Assembly (NCBI RefSeq): GCF_025506355.1 | Contig: NZ_JANZYP010000005.1 | Coordinates: 62,001-126,000, forward strand | Length of the DNA: 64,000 nucleotides | Source: Sphaerisporangium corydalis | Lineage (GTDB): Bacteria > Actinomycetota > Actinomycetes > Streptosporangiales > Streptosporangiaceae | Reading direction: 5' to 3' | Shown: in pieces, positions 40,241-48,719 of the stretch | How the letters are laid out: each line of letters starts with the position of its first letter | How positions within the stretch are numbered: the stretch's first letter is position 1 | Made by a program: the position numbers and the translations under genes | Notes under the pieces: generated by a model | Told to the model about the DNA's origin: nothing | Seen by the model: only the letters and a program-made list of their open reading frames with translations | Databases searched by the model: none

Positions 40241-40798
40241 AGCGGTTCGTACTTCGTGCTCGAAGATGACGCATCGGCGATCACTTTCGTGGCGCACAAC
40301 ATACCCGGACTACTGCAGACGCCTGAATACGCACACGCACTGATCGCAGCGACCTTGCTGGATGGTTCAACGGAGGAGGTACGACGACGCGCTGAGGCGC
40401 GGATAACACGTCAGCTACTCCTGAGCCGCGACAAGGTCCCAGCGATCACCGTGATCCTCGATGAAGCCATTCTGCGGCGGCACGTCGGTGGAGAATCGGT
40501 CGCCCTCGCCCAGCTTGATCGCCTGATCGAACTGTGTGATCATCCAGCGATCACCATCCATGTGATCCCGTTCGGCGTGGGGGGTCATACCGGCCTGGAC
40601 GGTGAATTCACCATCCTTGACTTTCCTGACGATGAGGGCCCGTCCGTCGCTCACCAGGAGGGACTGTTCGGAGATATCTTCGTTGAGGCACCCGGCGACG
40701 TCGCCCGCTATCGCAAGGCTGCTGATGCCGCGTGTCGCGCGTCTCTGGATCCTGAGGAGTCCCTGAGCCTGATCAAGAATGTGCGAAAGGCGATGTGA
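40232..40798 (+). CDS. DUF5753 (Scr1-type) protein lacking its N-terminal HTH
   Basis: 188 residues. The whole protein is the DUF5753 domain: HNIPGLLQTPEYAHALI, RITRQLLLSRDKVPAITVIL, DEAILRRHVGG, ITIHVIPFGVGGHTGLDGEF. In typical family members an XRE-type HTH of about 80 residues precedes this domain. Here an in-frame stop at 40196 blocks extension, so the HTH is absent and the protein cannot bind DNA in the usual way. It overlaps the DUF397 gene by 1 nt (TGATG), the usual pairing. Its start lies within the HATPase remnant on the other strand. Confidence 0.8.
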   Translation: MYASGSYFVLEDDASAITFVAHNIPGLLQTPEYAHALIAATLLDGSTEEVRRRAEARITRQLLLSRDKVPAITVILDEAILRRHVGGESVALAQLDRLIELCDHPAITIHVIPFGVGGHTGLDGEFTILDFPDDEGPSVAHQEGLFGDIFVEAPGDVARYRKAADAACRASLDPEESLSLIKNVRKAM

Positions 40799-41235
40799 TG
40801 ACCGACGACCAAGGCTGGATCACCAGTAGCCGGACAGGCAGTGGTCAGCAGTGTGTGCAGATGAAGCCGACTCCGGCGGGGATCGCCTTACGCGATTCCA
40901 AGAACCCCTCTGGTACGCGACTGCTGGCGGCCCCGGACGTCTGGCGATTATTTCTGGCGCACGCTCAGAGGGGCTTCTATGATCCGCCGTCTTCCTTGTC
41001 CGTACCAATCGGAGACGTAGCGAAGCCCGCACCCGGTGATCTTGATTTGGGGCGTGCGACGTGGCTGGATGATGTTCCCCGTGATGAGGGCCGCGTTCGC
41101 CTGTCGGTCGCGTTCGTTGATGGCCATGTAGCGGTGCGTTCTTTACCGTCCATGGAGACTCTTGTTTTCAATCCCGCGGAGTGGCTCGCGTGGCTGTTCG
41201 GTGCCAAGGCCGGTGAGTTCGACCATCTCGCATGA
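40798..41235 (+). CDS. DUF397 protein with two DUF397 segments
   Basis: 145 residues from ATG 40798, coupled to the DUF5753 gene through TGATG (GTG 40795 is an alternative). The first DUF397 unit is WITSSRTGSGQQCVQM with IALRDSKNPSGTRLL. After a linker rich in Pro/Asp, a second unit, VRLSVAFVDGHVAVRSLPS with LVFNPAEWLAWLFGAKAGEF, matches the C-terminal part of the family. Most DUF397 proteins are single-unit, 60-80 residues. These proteins pair with DUF5753 regulators in Streptomyces development (BldB/WhiJ-like systems), and the exact role is unknown. Confidence 0.8.
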   Translation: MTDDQGWITSSRTGSGQQCVQMKPTPAGIALRDSKNPSGTRLLAAPDVWRLFLAHAQRGFYDPPSSLSVPIGDVAKPAPGDLDLGRATWLDDVPRDEGRVRLSVAFVDGHVAVRSLPSMETLVFNPAEWLAWLFGAKAGEFDHLA

Positions 41236-41331
41236 GCTACGCCGATGGGTCGGACGTCCATGGACTTCGCCTGGATGCGCTCATGGCCGCTGCGCCGTCC
41301 GGGCTCGTCTGGGATGGGTTGTTCTGAGGGC

Positions 41332-41362
41332 TTGAACCCGCCGTAGCGGGAGGTCCTAGCGT
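41332..41362 (+). promoter_or_regulatory. MerR-type promoter with 19-bp spacer and dyad
   Basis: TTGAAC (41332-41337) and TAGCGT (41357-41362) are separated by exactly 19 bp, the hallmark spacer of MerR-regulated promoters. The spacer holds the dyad CCCGC-CGTA-GCGGG (41337-41350). The predicted start of transcription falls at the GTG at 41370, giving a leaderless mRNA. The regulator probably controls its own gene here. Confidence 0.8.
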
Positions 41363-41369
41363 TGTGGGT

Positions 41370-42143
41370 GTGATCGGGAGAGACGATGCGGGGCGCCGGT
41401 GGAGTATCGGTGAGGTGGCGCAGGCGAGCGGGGTTACCGTGCGCACGCTGCGGCACTACGACGAGATCGGCCTGTTGCGCGCGAGTGAACGTACCGCGTC
41501 GGAGCACCGTCGCTACACCGAGCGCGATCTGCGGCGGCTGTACCGGGTGCGTGCCCTGAGGGCGCTCGGGTTGTCGCTGGAGGAGATCGCGAGCGTGCTC
41601 GCCGACTCCACGGACGACCTCGCGGCCATGCGCGGCCTTCTGACCGCCCAGTTGCGCGGGCTGGAGGAACACGCCGCCCACATCGAGCAGCTCACGCGCC
41701 AGATTCGCGGGCTGCTGGGACAGATCGACAGCGGCTCGATGCCCGATCCAGACCGGTTCATGACTACCTTGGAGATGATCGCCGTGTTCGAGAACTCATT
41801 CACCACAGAGCAGCAGGAGCAGCTGGCCCAGCGCAGGACCGAACTCGGCCCGGAAGCCGTCGAGGCGGCCAAGACCGAGTGGAGCGGACTCGTCGAGGAG
41901 CTCCTGCGGCACGTACAGGACGGCGCCCCCGTGACCGACCCCAGGGTGCAGGCCCTGGTCGGGCGCTGGGACGCGGTGGGGAGCCGGTTCCACGGCGCCG
42001 GCGCCGGCGGCGAGCAGACCAAGGCCGCGGCGCAGCGCATGTGGCAGGAGAACAGCGAGGAGATCGGCCGCAGCCTGCCCTGGCCCGTCGACCGTATGCG
42101 CGACCTGGTCACCTACCTGGAACGCGCCCGCCAGTCCCGATAG
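41370..42143 (+). CDS. MerR family transcriptional regulator with TipAS-like effector domain
   Basis: 257 residues from GTG 41370. GTG 41364 is in frame too, but the promoter geometry favours 41370. N-terminal winged HTH: WSIGEVAQASGVTVRTLRHYDEIGLL, RRYTERDLRRLYRVRALRALGLSLEEI. A coiled-coil dimerisation helix follows (LLTAQLRGLEEHAAHIEQL), then a C-terminal all-helical domain (FTTEQQEQLAQRRTELG, TEWSGLVEELLRHVQDG, RWDAVGSRF) of the TipAS type, which binds drugs such as thiopeptides in Streptomyces TipAL. The effector here is unknown. No exporter gene is adjacent downstream. Confidence 0.9.
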   Translation: MIGRDDAGRRWSIGEVAQASGVTVRTLRHYDEIGLLRASERTASEHRRYTERDLRRLYRVRALRALGLSLEEIASVLADSTDDLAAMRGLLTAQLRGLEEHAAHIEQLTRQIRGLLGQIDSGSMPDPDRFMTTLEMIAVFENSFTTEQQEQLAQRRTELGPEAVEAAKTEWSGLVEELLRHVQDGAPVTDPRVQALVGRWDAVGSRFHGAGAGGEQTKAAAQRMWQENSEEIGRSLPWPVDRMRDLVTYLERARQSR

Positions 42144-42157
42144 TCGTCCACGTGGTG

Positions 42158-42315
42158 CAGGAGCCCGCTGGGCGGGCTCCTGTCGTCGTGGTCAGCGTGC
42201 GTTCTCGGCAGGAGCCCGGGCTGGGCAGGTTCCTGCCGTCGTGGTCAGCGTGCGTTCTCGTGCAGGAGCCCGGGCTGGGGCGGGCTCCTGTCGTGTCGGT
42301 CAGCGTGCGTTCTCG
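42158..42315. repeat. Three tandem ~54-bp units, each a terminator hairpin plus ogt stop-codon segment
   Basis: Hairpins at 42158-42182 (CAGGAGCCCGC-TGG-GCGGGCTCCTG, perfect), 42209-42235 (imperfect) and 42263-42290 alternate with the 16-mer TCAGCGTGCGTTCTCG at 42192, 42245 and 42300. The third 16-mer is the actual 3' end of ogt (its stop codon on the minus strand). The array thus fills the whole space between the MerR and ogt genes and gives three stacked terminators for both. Confidence 0.85.
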
Positions 42316-42911
42316 TGGGTGAGGAGCCATTCCTTGACCGGGGTGCCGTAGTAGTAGCCGCCGAAGCCGCCCGTCGAGGGGAGGACGCGGTGGCAGGGGA
42401 CGAACGGGGCGACGAGGTTCTGGGCGCAGGCCGTTCCGGCGGCGCGTGCGGCCGTTCTCGGCAGGCCGGCTCGTTCGGCGAGCTGGGCGTAGCTGACGGT
42501 CGTGCCTGCGGGGACGGTGCGCAGGGCCGCCAGCAGCCGCTGCCTGGTGGGCGTCCCGGGCTGGTCCACCTCGATCGTGTCCAGGGCGAACAGGTCGCCG
42601 TCCAGGTAGTCGCGTACCGCCTGGGCGGGCTTGCCGAGGTCCTCGACGGTTCGCAGGGGGAGCGCCTTGAGGTTCGCGGGCAGGCGGGCGTACATCTCGC
42701 CGGTGTCGGCGGTGAATCCGGCCGCGACGAGCACGATCCCGTGGACCAGAAGCGCCAGCGGACCGGTCGGGGTGGACAGGACCTGCGCGTCGATCGTCGT
42801 GGGGAGGGCCTGGGCGGTGGTCGTCGTGGGGAGGGCCTGGGTGGCGGTCGGGGTGGGCGGGAGCTCAGTGGGGGGTGTGGTGACGAGGTTGGTGGTGGTA
42901 GTGGTGTTCAT
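42300..42911 (-). CDS. ogt: Methylated-DNA--protein-cysteine methyltransferase
   Basis: 203 residues. O6-alkylguanine-DNA alkyltransferase: the alkyl group is moved irreversibly to the cysteine in PCHRV (VAPFVPCHRVLPSTGGFGGY near the C-terminus). The HTH segment TVSYAQLAERAGLPRTAARAAGTACAQNLV is intact. The first 45 residues are a Thr/Pro-rich repeat extension (TATQALP, TTAQALP), and the catalytic fold starts at AQVLSTPTGPLAL. It lies 105 bp downstream of the ada-alkA gene on the same strand, probably a shared adaptive-response unit. No Shine-Dalgarno sequence is apparent at ATG 42911. Confidence 0.93.
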   Translation of the reverse strand: MNTTTTTNLVTTPPTELPPTPTATQALPTTTTAQALPTTIDAQVLSTPTGPLALLVHGIVLVAAGFTADTGEMYARLPANLKALPLRTVEDLGKPAQAVRDYLDGDLFALDTIEVDQPGTPTRQRLLAALRTVPAGTTVSYAQLAERAGLPRTAARAAGTACAQNLVAPFVPCHRVLPSTGGFGGYYYGTPVKEWLLTHENAR

Positions 42912-43016
42912 GGCGGTTCGGGGTGATCGCTTGGCTTGTGCCAGGGGTCGGCCCCCTCGCTCCTTCCAGATGGTGTGAGTGTGGGGCCGGCGCCTTCGTC
43001 GGGTCGGCCTTCGGGT

Positions 43017-44744
43017 TCATTCGGCTGGTGTGGTGGTTTCCGAGTTCCACAGGTGGAGGGCGGCGTAGGCGCGCCAGGGGCGCCAGCGGTCGACGTCGTC
43101 CTCGTGGATGTCGAGTGCCTTCATGGCCCGGCGGAGGCCGAGGTCGCCGCCCGGCCAGGCGTCGGGGTCGTGGAGCGCCCGCATGACGATGTAGCCGGTG
43201 GTCCATGGGCCGATGCCGGGAATGTCCAGGAGGTGGCAGGCGGTCTCGGCCGGGTCGGCGCCGCTGTCGAGGTGGAGCTCGCCGGAGGCCACCTTCTCGG
43301 CGAGGACCCGGATCGTCGTGATGCGCCGCCCGGTGAGCCCGAGCCCGGACAGGTCCGCCTCCGCCAGCCGCTCCGCCGTTGGGAACAGCAGCCATGGTGC
43401 GCCGTCGTCGCGACCTTCCTGGTCACGCGCGTCGCCTCCGGTGGCGGGGGTGCCGGCGTGCAGGGGTGTCGGCCCTTCCGGGCCGGAGGGGGTGGCGGGG
43501 GTTCCGGAGGTGGTGGCGGGGGTTGCAGAAGGGGTGGCGGGGGTTCCGGCGCGGGTGGTGATGCGGCCGAGCAGGGTGCGGGCGCCGGCGACGGAGACCT
43601 GCTGGCCGACCACGGCGCGGATCGCCAGCTCGAAGCCGTCGAAGGCGCCGGGTACCCGCAGGCCCGGATGGCGTTCGACCAGGGGCCGCAGGGCGGTGGC
43701 GCTCAGCGCGCCGGCGATGGCCTCGGGGTCGGAGTCGAGGTCGAGCAGGCGGCGGCACCGGGCGACGATCCTCGCCAGGTTGCGGGTGTCGTCGAGGGTC
43801 ACCGACAGCTTGACGTGCCCGGCCGCGGGGGTCAGCGTGATGTGACCTCCTGGTACGGCCCGCCGGTATCCGGCCGGGCTCACCTGCTCCAGGCCGGGGA
43901 TGGCACGGGCGGCCAGGAAACCGAGCAGGCTCGCCGCGTCGTACGGCGGCCGGTAGGTCAGCCGCAGGGTCAGCGTCGCCGGCTCTCCTTGGCCGAGGCC
44001 GCCGTCCGCGGGGGCACCCGGCCGGGCGAGCGGGCCCGTGGACGTGCGCGGGCTGGGGAGCGGGCCCGTGGACGTGTGCGGGCTGGCGAGTGGGCCCGTA
44101 GATGTGCGCGGGCTGGGGAGCGGGCCCTTAGACGTGCGCGAGCTGGCGAGTGGGCGCGAGGAGGTGAGGGGGCCGGCGGAGGTGCGGAGGTCGCTGGGGG
44201 CGAAGCCGTAGGCCTCCTTCATGGTGGCGTTGAACTGCCGCACGCTGCCGAACCCGGCCGCGAACGCGACGTCGGTGATCGGCAGCGGCGTCTCGGTCAG
44301 TAGCTGCTTGGCGAGCAGCAGCCGCCGGGTCCTCGCCACCGCCAGGGGACCCGCGCCGAGCTGGGCGGTGAACAGCCGCAGCAGGTGGCGCTCGGTCACG
44401 TGCAGGCGGTCGGCCAGCCCAGCGACGCCGTACTCGTCGGCCACCCCGTCGTCGATCATCCGGAGTGCCCGGCCGACCACGTCGGCGGCGACGTCCCAGC
44501 CGGGATCCCCGGGACTGAGCTCGGGGCGGCACCGGCGGCACGGCCGGAAACCCGCCGCCTCGGCGGCGGCCGCGTGGCGGTAGAAGCGGACGTTCTGCCG
44601 GGCCGGCGTGCGGGCGGGGCAGATGGGGCGGCAGTAGATGCCGGTCGAGGTGACGGCCGTGTAGAACCGCCCGTCGAACCGCAGGTCCCGGGAGCTGGCG
44701 GCCCGGTAACAGGAGTCGAAGTCGAGGGTCTGGTGTGGAGTCAC
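43017..44744 (-). CDS. Ada-AlkA fusion: methylphosphotriester sensor/AraC activator plus 3-methyladenine DNA glycosylase
   Basis: 575 residues from GTG 44744, where TAACGT 7 nt upstream suggests a leaderless start. N-terminal Ada zinc domain with four cysteines (YCRPICPAR, FRPCRRCRPE), the first being the methyl acceptor. Next, an AraC-type double HTH (GVAGLADRLHVTERHLLRLF, ITDVAFAAGFGSVRQFNATMKEAYG), then a linker of 10-residue repeats (RTSTGPLPSP, about 195-235). Then comes AlkA N-terminal domain (LTLRLTYRPPYD) and HhH-GPD glycosylase (LLDIPGIGPWTTGYIVMRALHDPDAWPGGDLGLRRA) with the catalytic Asp. A second Pro/Thr/Gly-rich insert (TPATPSATPATTSG) splits the glycosylase domain. It removes alkylated bases and senses methylated DNA to activate repair genes, probably including ogt. 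Confidence 0.92.
   Translation of the reverse strand: MTPHQTLDFDSCYRAASSRDLRFDGRFYTAVTSTGIYCRPICPARTPARQNVRFYRHAAAAEAAGFRPCRRCRPELSPGDPGWDVAADVVGRALRMIDDGVADEYGVAGLADRLHVTERHLLRLFTAQLGAGPLAVARTRRLLLAKQLLTETPLPITDVAFAAGFGSVRQFNATMKEAYGFAPSDLRTSAGPLTSSRPLASSRTSKGPLPSPRTSTGPLASPHTSTGPLPSPRTSTGPLARPGAPADGGLGQGEPATLTLRLTYRPPYDAASLLGFLAARAIPGLEQVSPAGYRRAVPGGHITLTPAAGHVKLSVTLDDTRNLARIVARCRRLLDLDSDPEAIAGALSATALRPLVERHPGLRVPGAFDGFELAIRAVVGQQVSVAGARTLLGRITTRAGTPATPSATPATTSGTPATPSGPEGPTPLHAGTPATGGDARDQEGRDDGAPWLLFPTAERLAEADLSGLGLTGRRITTIRVLAEKVASGELHLDSGADPAETACHLLDIPGIGPWTTGYIVMRALHDPDAWPGGDLGLRRAMKALDIHEDDVDRWRPWRAYAALHLWNSETTTPAE
44028..44160 (-). repeat. 30-bp coding repeats in the Ada-AlkA linker
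   Basis: About four and a half copies of GAGCGGGCCCGTGGACGTGC-type 30-bp units run through the linker between the AraC and AlkA parts and encode RTSTGPLPSP-like decapeptides. Confidence 0.85.
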
Positions 44745-44914
44745 ACGTACGACGTTATGCCCTGCTCAGCTCGCGCCACTAGCGGGAATCGGACCTCGCC
44801 GTGGGAGGCGCCGCGCGGTCTCCCGACGATGGTCGAGAGGCTGGAGACCAGCCCCGGAGAGGATGATCGTGCCGGGTCCTGGAGAGGTTCGCCCCGATTC
44901 GGAGGGGGTGGGTG

Positions 44915-45862
44915 TCACTTGGTGGAGATGCCGACGCCTAGGTCGAATTCGCGGTAGACGCGGGCCCAGAAGCCGTCGCGGAGCCAGACGCGGGCCTCGG
45001 GGTAGGGGCGCAGGGAGTGGCCCAGTTCCTTTTCGGCCTCGATCAGCAGTTCGGTGTCGATGACCGTCGGCAGGAGCGGGCCCGGGAGCAGGTCGCGGAT
45101 GTTGTCGCGGCCGCGGGTCAGTATCCACTTCTGCGCGACGTGCTCGCCGACCTCCTCGACCCTCGGACGGCTCGGTCCCAGCTTGGTGACCTGCCCGGGG
45201 TGCTTGACGGCCGGTTTGGCGTTGAGCGAGGTGCGCCCGGCGAACACCTGGGCGGGCGAGGGAGGGGCGGGCGCGGCGGCGGCCACGACCTGGGCGGCCC
45301 GGTTGAAGTAGGGGCGCAGGAAGTCGGAGCCCAGCTCCTCGACCGTGTCGGACTCCCAGACGAGACGTTCGGCTTGATTCGTTCCATAGGGAGGCTCGAC
45401 GCCCCACAGGTGGATGCGCACGCCGAATGTCTGGGCGGCCTCGACGGCGGGGACCATGTCCTCGTCGCCGGCGATCAGCACGGTGTCGCTCACCGCGTGG
45501 TGGCGCGCGAGGGCTTCGAGGTCGCTCCGGATCTGCGCGTCGACGCCCTTCTGCTGCCCTCGGGCGTTGAGGTTGCCGAGGCGCACCTTGACCCACGGGA
45601 GCTGCGCGATCACCCGCTGGTCCACGGTGGGCACCCGGTCGCGCGCGGCGTCGTACCAGTAGACGCGCAGCAGCTCACCGGGGATGCGTTCCATGGCGTG
45701 CTTCTTGAGCGCCTGGATCAGCTCGTCGGCGGCGACGCGATATTCCTTGCGCTCCTTGGCACCCAGGATGACCTCGCCCGCCGCGGCGTAGAGATACCCC
45801 ACGTCCACGAGAACGGCGTATTTCGCCGCCACTGGATGCGGTGTGAGGTCCGGGATTGCCAT
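44915..45862 (-). CDS. NYN (PIN-like) domain protein
   Basis: 315 residues, ATG 45862 with GGAGGAG just upstream. NYN domain (PIN-like nuclease fold) in the first 165 residues: YAVLVDVGYLYAA (first acidic residue), RVYWYDAARD, GVDAQIRSDLEALAR, DTVLIAGDEDMVPAVEAA (acidic pair) and GVRIHLWGV. Family members bind Mg2+ and are thought to cleave or process RNA. The C-terminal half is a linker plus a second conserved region (YFNRAAQ ... LGHSLRPYPEARVWLRDGFW), resembling an OST-HTH-like module, though this is uncertain. No adjacent partner. Confidence 0.87.
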   Translation of the reverse strand: MAIPDLTPHPVAAKYAVLVDVGYLYAAAGEVILGAKERKEYRVAADELIQALKKHAMERIPGELLRVYWYDAARDRVPTVDQRVIAQLPWVKVRLGNLNARGQQKGVDAQIRSDLEALARHHAVSDTVLIAGDEDMVPAVEAAQTFGVRIHLWGVEPPYGTNQAERLVWESDTVEELGSDFLRPYFNRAAQVVAAAAPAPPSPAQVFAGRTSLNAKPAVKHPGQVTKLGPSRPRVEEVGEHVAQKWILTRGRDNIRDLLPGPLLPTVIDTELLIEAEKELGHSLRPYPEARVWLRDGFWARVYREFDLGVGISTK

Positions 45863-45965
45863 GCTCTCCTCCAGGCCTCGGTCCTAGGCGATGATCGGCT
45901 GACTATATTCCCCCATTTCTAGATAGTCCCAACTCTTAGCGCGCTTGACACCCACTTCCAAAGAT

Positions 45966-46169
45966 CTAATGGGGCTGTGAGCTCGCTCGCCAGGCCCCCG
46001 GACCCGTGGGGAACGCCCTTCTCATCTGATGTGCTGGGTTACGCCACGTATCCCGGTTTCGGGCGGTTTTGGCGGGGGTTGTCGCCCTTGTCGCGACAGC
46101 GATGACGAGCGCGGCGACCTCCTCCGGAGTGGCGGCGCCGTGAATGATCCTCAGATAGGGCTGGTCCAT
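45966..46169 (-). CDS. Acyl-CoA carboxylase epsilon subunit
   Basis: 67 residues. Typical small actinobacterial AccE: LRIIHGAATPEEVAALVIAV at the N-terminus and the C-terminal WRNPAHQMRRAF ... GPGAWRASSQPH signature with two tryptophans. It stabilises the alpha-beta carboxylase complex. It starts 9 bp after the beta-chain gene on the same strand, so they are co-transcribed. Confidence 0.9.
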   Translation of the reverse strand: MDQPYLRIIHGAATPEEVAALVIAVATRATTPAKTARNRDTWRNPAHQMRRAFPTGPGAWRASSQPH

Positions 46170-46178
46170 GGACGCCTC

Positions 46179-47777
46179 CTACAGCGGGATGTTGCCGTGC
46201 TTCTTGGGCGGCAGGCTCTGGCGCTTGTTCCGCAGCACCCGCAGCGCCCTGACGATCTGGATCCGGGTGTCCGACGGCCTGATGACCGCGTCGACGTACC
46301 CGCGCTCGGCCGCGAGGTAGGGGTTGGCGAGCGTGTCCTCGTAATCGGTGATCAGCCGGGCCCGTTCGGCCTCGGGATCACCCGCAGTCGCAAGCTCGCG
46401 CCGGTACAGGATGTTGACCGCGCCCTGGGCGCCCATGACCGCGATCTGCGCCGTCGGCCACGCCAGATTGATGTCGGCGCCGAGGTGCTTGGAGCCCATG
46501 ACGTCGTACGCGCCGCCGTACGCCTTGCGGGTGATCACCGTGACCAGCGGGACGGTCGCCTCGGCGTACGCGTAGAGCAGCTTGGCGCCGCGCCGGATGA
46601 TCCCATTCCATTCCTGGTCGGTACCCGGGAGGAAGCCGGGCACGTCCACGAATGTCAGGACCGGAATATTAAAGGCATCACAGGTGCGGACGAATCGCGC
46701 GGCCTTTTCGGAGGCGGCGATGTCGAGCGTGCCGGCGAAGCTCATCGGCTGGTTGGCCACCACTCCCACCGAACGCCCCTCCACCCTGCCGAAGCCGACG
46801 ACGATGTTCGGCGCGAACCCCGCGTGGATCTCCAGGAATTCACCGTCGTCCAGGACGTGCTCGATCACCTGGTGCATGTCGTACGGCTGGTTCGCCGAGT
46901 CGGGGATGAGAGTGTCCAGCTCGCGGTCGGCGTCGTTGACCGCCATGTCGGCCGGCGAGTCGAACGCCGGGGCGTCGTCCATGTTGTTGGACGGCAGGTA
47001 CGACAGGATCGCCCTGGCGAACTCCAGGCAGTCGGCCTCGTCCACCGCCTCGTAGTGCGCGACGCCCGACTTGGAGTTGTGGGTGTGCGCGCCGCCGAGC
47101 TCCTCGAACGTCACCTCCTCGCCGGTGACCGTCTTGATGACGTCGGGCCCGGTGATGAACATGTGCGACTTCTCCCGCACCATGAGCACGAAGTCGGTGA
47201 GCGCGGGGGAGTACACGGCCCCGCCTGCGCACGGCCCCATGATGAGCGAGATCTGCGGGATGACGCCGGAGGCGTGCACGTTCCGCTTGAAGATCTCCGC
47301 GTACAGGCCGAGCGAGACGACGCCCTCCTGGATGCGCGCGCCGCCGGAGTCGTTGATGCCGACGACCGGGCAGCCGGTCTTCAGGGCGTGGTCCATGACC
47401 TTGACGATCTTCTCGCCGAAGACCTCGCCGAGCGAGCCGCCGAAGACCGTGAAGTCCTGCGCGAACACCGCGACCGGACGGCCCGCGACCGTGCCGTAGC
47501 CGGTCACGACGCCGTCGCCGTACGGACGCTCGGCCTCCATGCCGAAGCTGGACGAGCGGTGGCGGGCCAGCTCGTCGAACTCGACGAACGACTCCTCGTC
47601 GAGGAAGGCGACCAGCCGCTCGCGGGCGGTCATCTTGCCCCGGGCGTGTTGCTTCTCCACCGCGCGCGAGGGGCCCGCGTGGGCGGCCTCGTCCAGGCGC
47701 CGCTCCAGGTCAGCGATCTTTCCCGCCGTGGTGTGGAGATCGATGCCCTCGACGTGCGGGACGGGCTCAGCGCTCAT
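46179..47777 (-). CDS. Acyl-CoA carboxylase beta chain (carboxyltransferase)
   Basis: 532 residues from ATG 47777 (an upstream in-frame ATG at 47804 is less likely because family similarity begins at [18 protein letters not shown]). Crotonase-fold carboxyltransferase: [41 protein letters not shown] (first oxyanion hole), [16 protein letters not shown], and [27 protein letters not shown] (second oxyanion hole). It transfers the carboxyl from biotin to acetyl- or propionyl-CoA. The alpha chain is 31 kb away at 12796. Divergent from the ABC exporter genes with 74 bp between. Confidence 0.95.
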   Translation of the reverse strand: MSAEPVPHVEGIDLHTTAGKIADLERRLDEAAHAGPSRAVEKQHARGKMTARERLVAFLDEESFVEFDELARHRSSSFGMEAERPYGDGVVTGYGTVAGRPVAVFAQDFTVFGGSLGEVFGEKIVKVMDHALKTGCPVVGINDSGGARIQEGVVSLGLYAEIFKRNVHASGVIPQISLIMGPCAGGAVYSPALTDFVLMVREKSHMFITGPDVIKTVTGEEVTFEELGGAHTHNSKSGVAHYEAVDEADCLEFARAILSYLPSNNMDDAPAFDSPADMAVNDADRELDTLIPDSANQPYDMHQVIEHVLDDGEFLEIHAGFAPNIVVGFGRVEGRSVGVVANQPMSFAGTLDIAASEKAARFVRTCDAFNIPVLTFVDVPGFLPGTDQEWNGIIRRGAKLLYAYAEATVPLVTVITRKAYGGAYDVMGSKHLGADINLAWPTAQIAVMGAQGAVNILYRRELATAGDPEAERARLITDYEDTLANPYLAAERGYVDAVIRPSDTRIQIVRALRVLRNKRQSLPPKKHGNIPL

Positions 47778-47851
47778 TCCCGTAGGGTAGCCCGCCGGTT
47801 CCATCTCCGGTCACCCGGAACCGGTATAGCGGCCGCCATTAGAGTGATGAC

Positions 47852-48670
47852 ATGACCGATTTCGCCGGCGGGCCCGGCTCGGCCGCCTCAGCGGGCTCCG
47901 CCGGCCACCCCGAAGCGGTCCGCACGCGGGGCCTGTACAAGAGGTTCGGGCAGCAGGTGGCGGTCGGCGGGGTCGACCTCGTGGTGCCCCTCGGCAGCTT
48001 CGCCGGGCTCGTCGGGCCGAACGGCGCCGGCAAGACGACCACCCTCAGCATGATCACCGGGCTGCTGATGCCCGACGGGGGGTCGGTCGAGGTCGGCGGG
48101 ATCGACGTGTGGCGCGACCCGGTCGCGGTCAAGGCGCACGTCGGCGTCCTCCCTGAGGGGCTGCGGCTCTTCGAGCGGCTGTCGGGGCGCGAGCTGCTCT
48201 CCTACAACGGCCAGATCCGGGGCATCCCCAAGGAAGAGGTCACGCGCCGCGCCGAGGAGCTGCTGCGCGTCATGGACCTCGCCGACTCGGCGGACAAACT
48301 GGTCGTCGACTACTCCACGGGCATGCGGAAGAAGATCGCCCTGGCCGCCGCGCTCCTGCACAACCCGAAGGTCCTGTTCCTGGACGAGCCCTTCGAGGGC
48401 GTCGACCCGGTCAGCGCCAACACGCTGGTGGAGGTGCTGCGGCGCTACACCGCCTCCGGGTCGACCGTCGTGTTCTCCAGCCATGTGATGGAGCTGGTCG
48501 AGCGGCTCTGCGACTGGGTGTCGGTGATGAACCACGGCCACATCGTCGCCCAGGGCACCCTCGCCGAGGTACGCGGCGACCACACGCTCAACGACGCCCT
48601 GCTCCACCTGGTCGGCGCGCGCGGCAACGGCGAGGAGGGCCTGTCGTGGCTCGGCTCCTCGTCCGCCTGA
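47852..48670 (+). CDS. ABC transporter ATP-binding protein
   Basis: 272 residues: Walker A GPNGAGKTTT (about 54-63), Q-loop replaced by VGVLPEGLRLFERLSG, signature DYSTGMRKKIALAAAL (a Y-S-x-G-M variant), Walker B VLFLDEPFEGVD, and H-loop VVFSSHVMELVERL. CcmA/NatA-type exporter ATPase. It partners the permease starting 49 bp downstream. The substrate is unknown. The first 22 residues are a Gly/Ala/Ser-rich lead. Confidence 0.92.
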   Translation: MTDFAGGPGSAASAGSAGHPEAVRTRGLYKRFGQQVAVGGVDLVVPLGSFAGLVGPNGAGKTTTLSMITGLLMPDGGSVEVGGIDVWRDPVAVKAHVGVLPEGLRLFERLSGRELLSYNGQIRGIPKEEVTRRAEELLRVMDLADSADKLVVDYSTGMRKKIALAAALLHNPKVLFLDEPFEGVDPVSANTLVEVLRRYTASGSTVVFSSHVMELVERLCDWVSVMNHGHIVAQGTLAEVRGDHTLNDALLHLVGARGNGEEGLSWLGSSSA

Positions 48671-48719
48671 CCGAAGGGGCCCGCGTGGCCCGCGACCGTC
48701 TATGCGTGAGGGGATCGTC

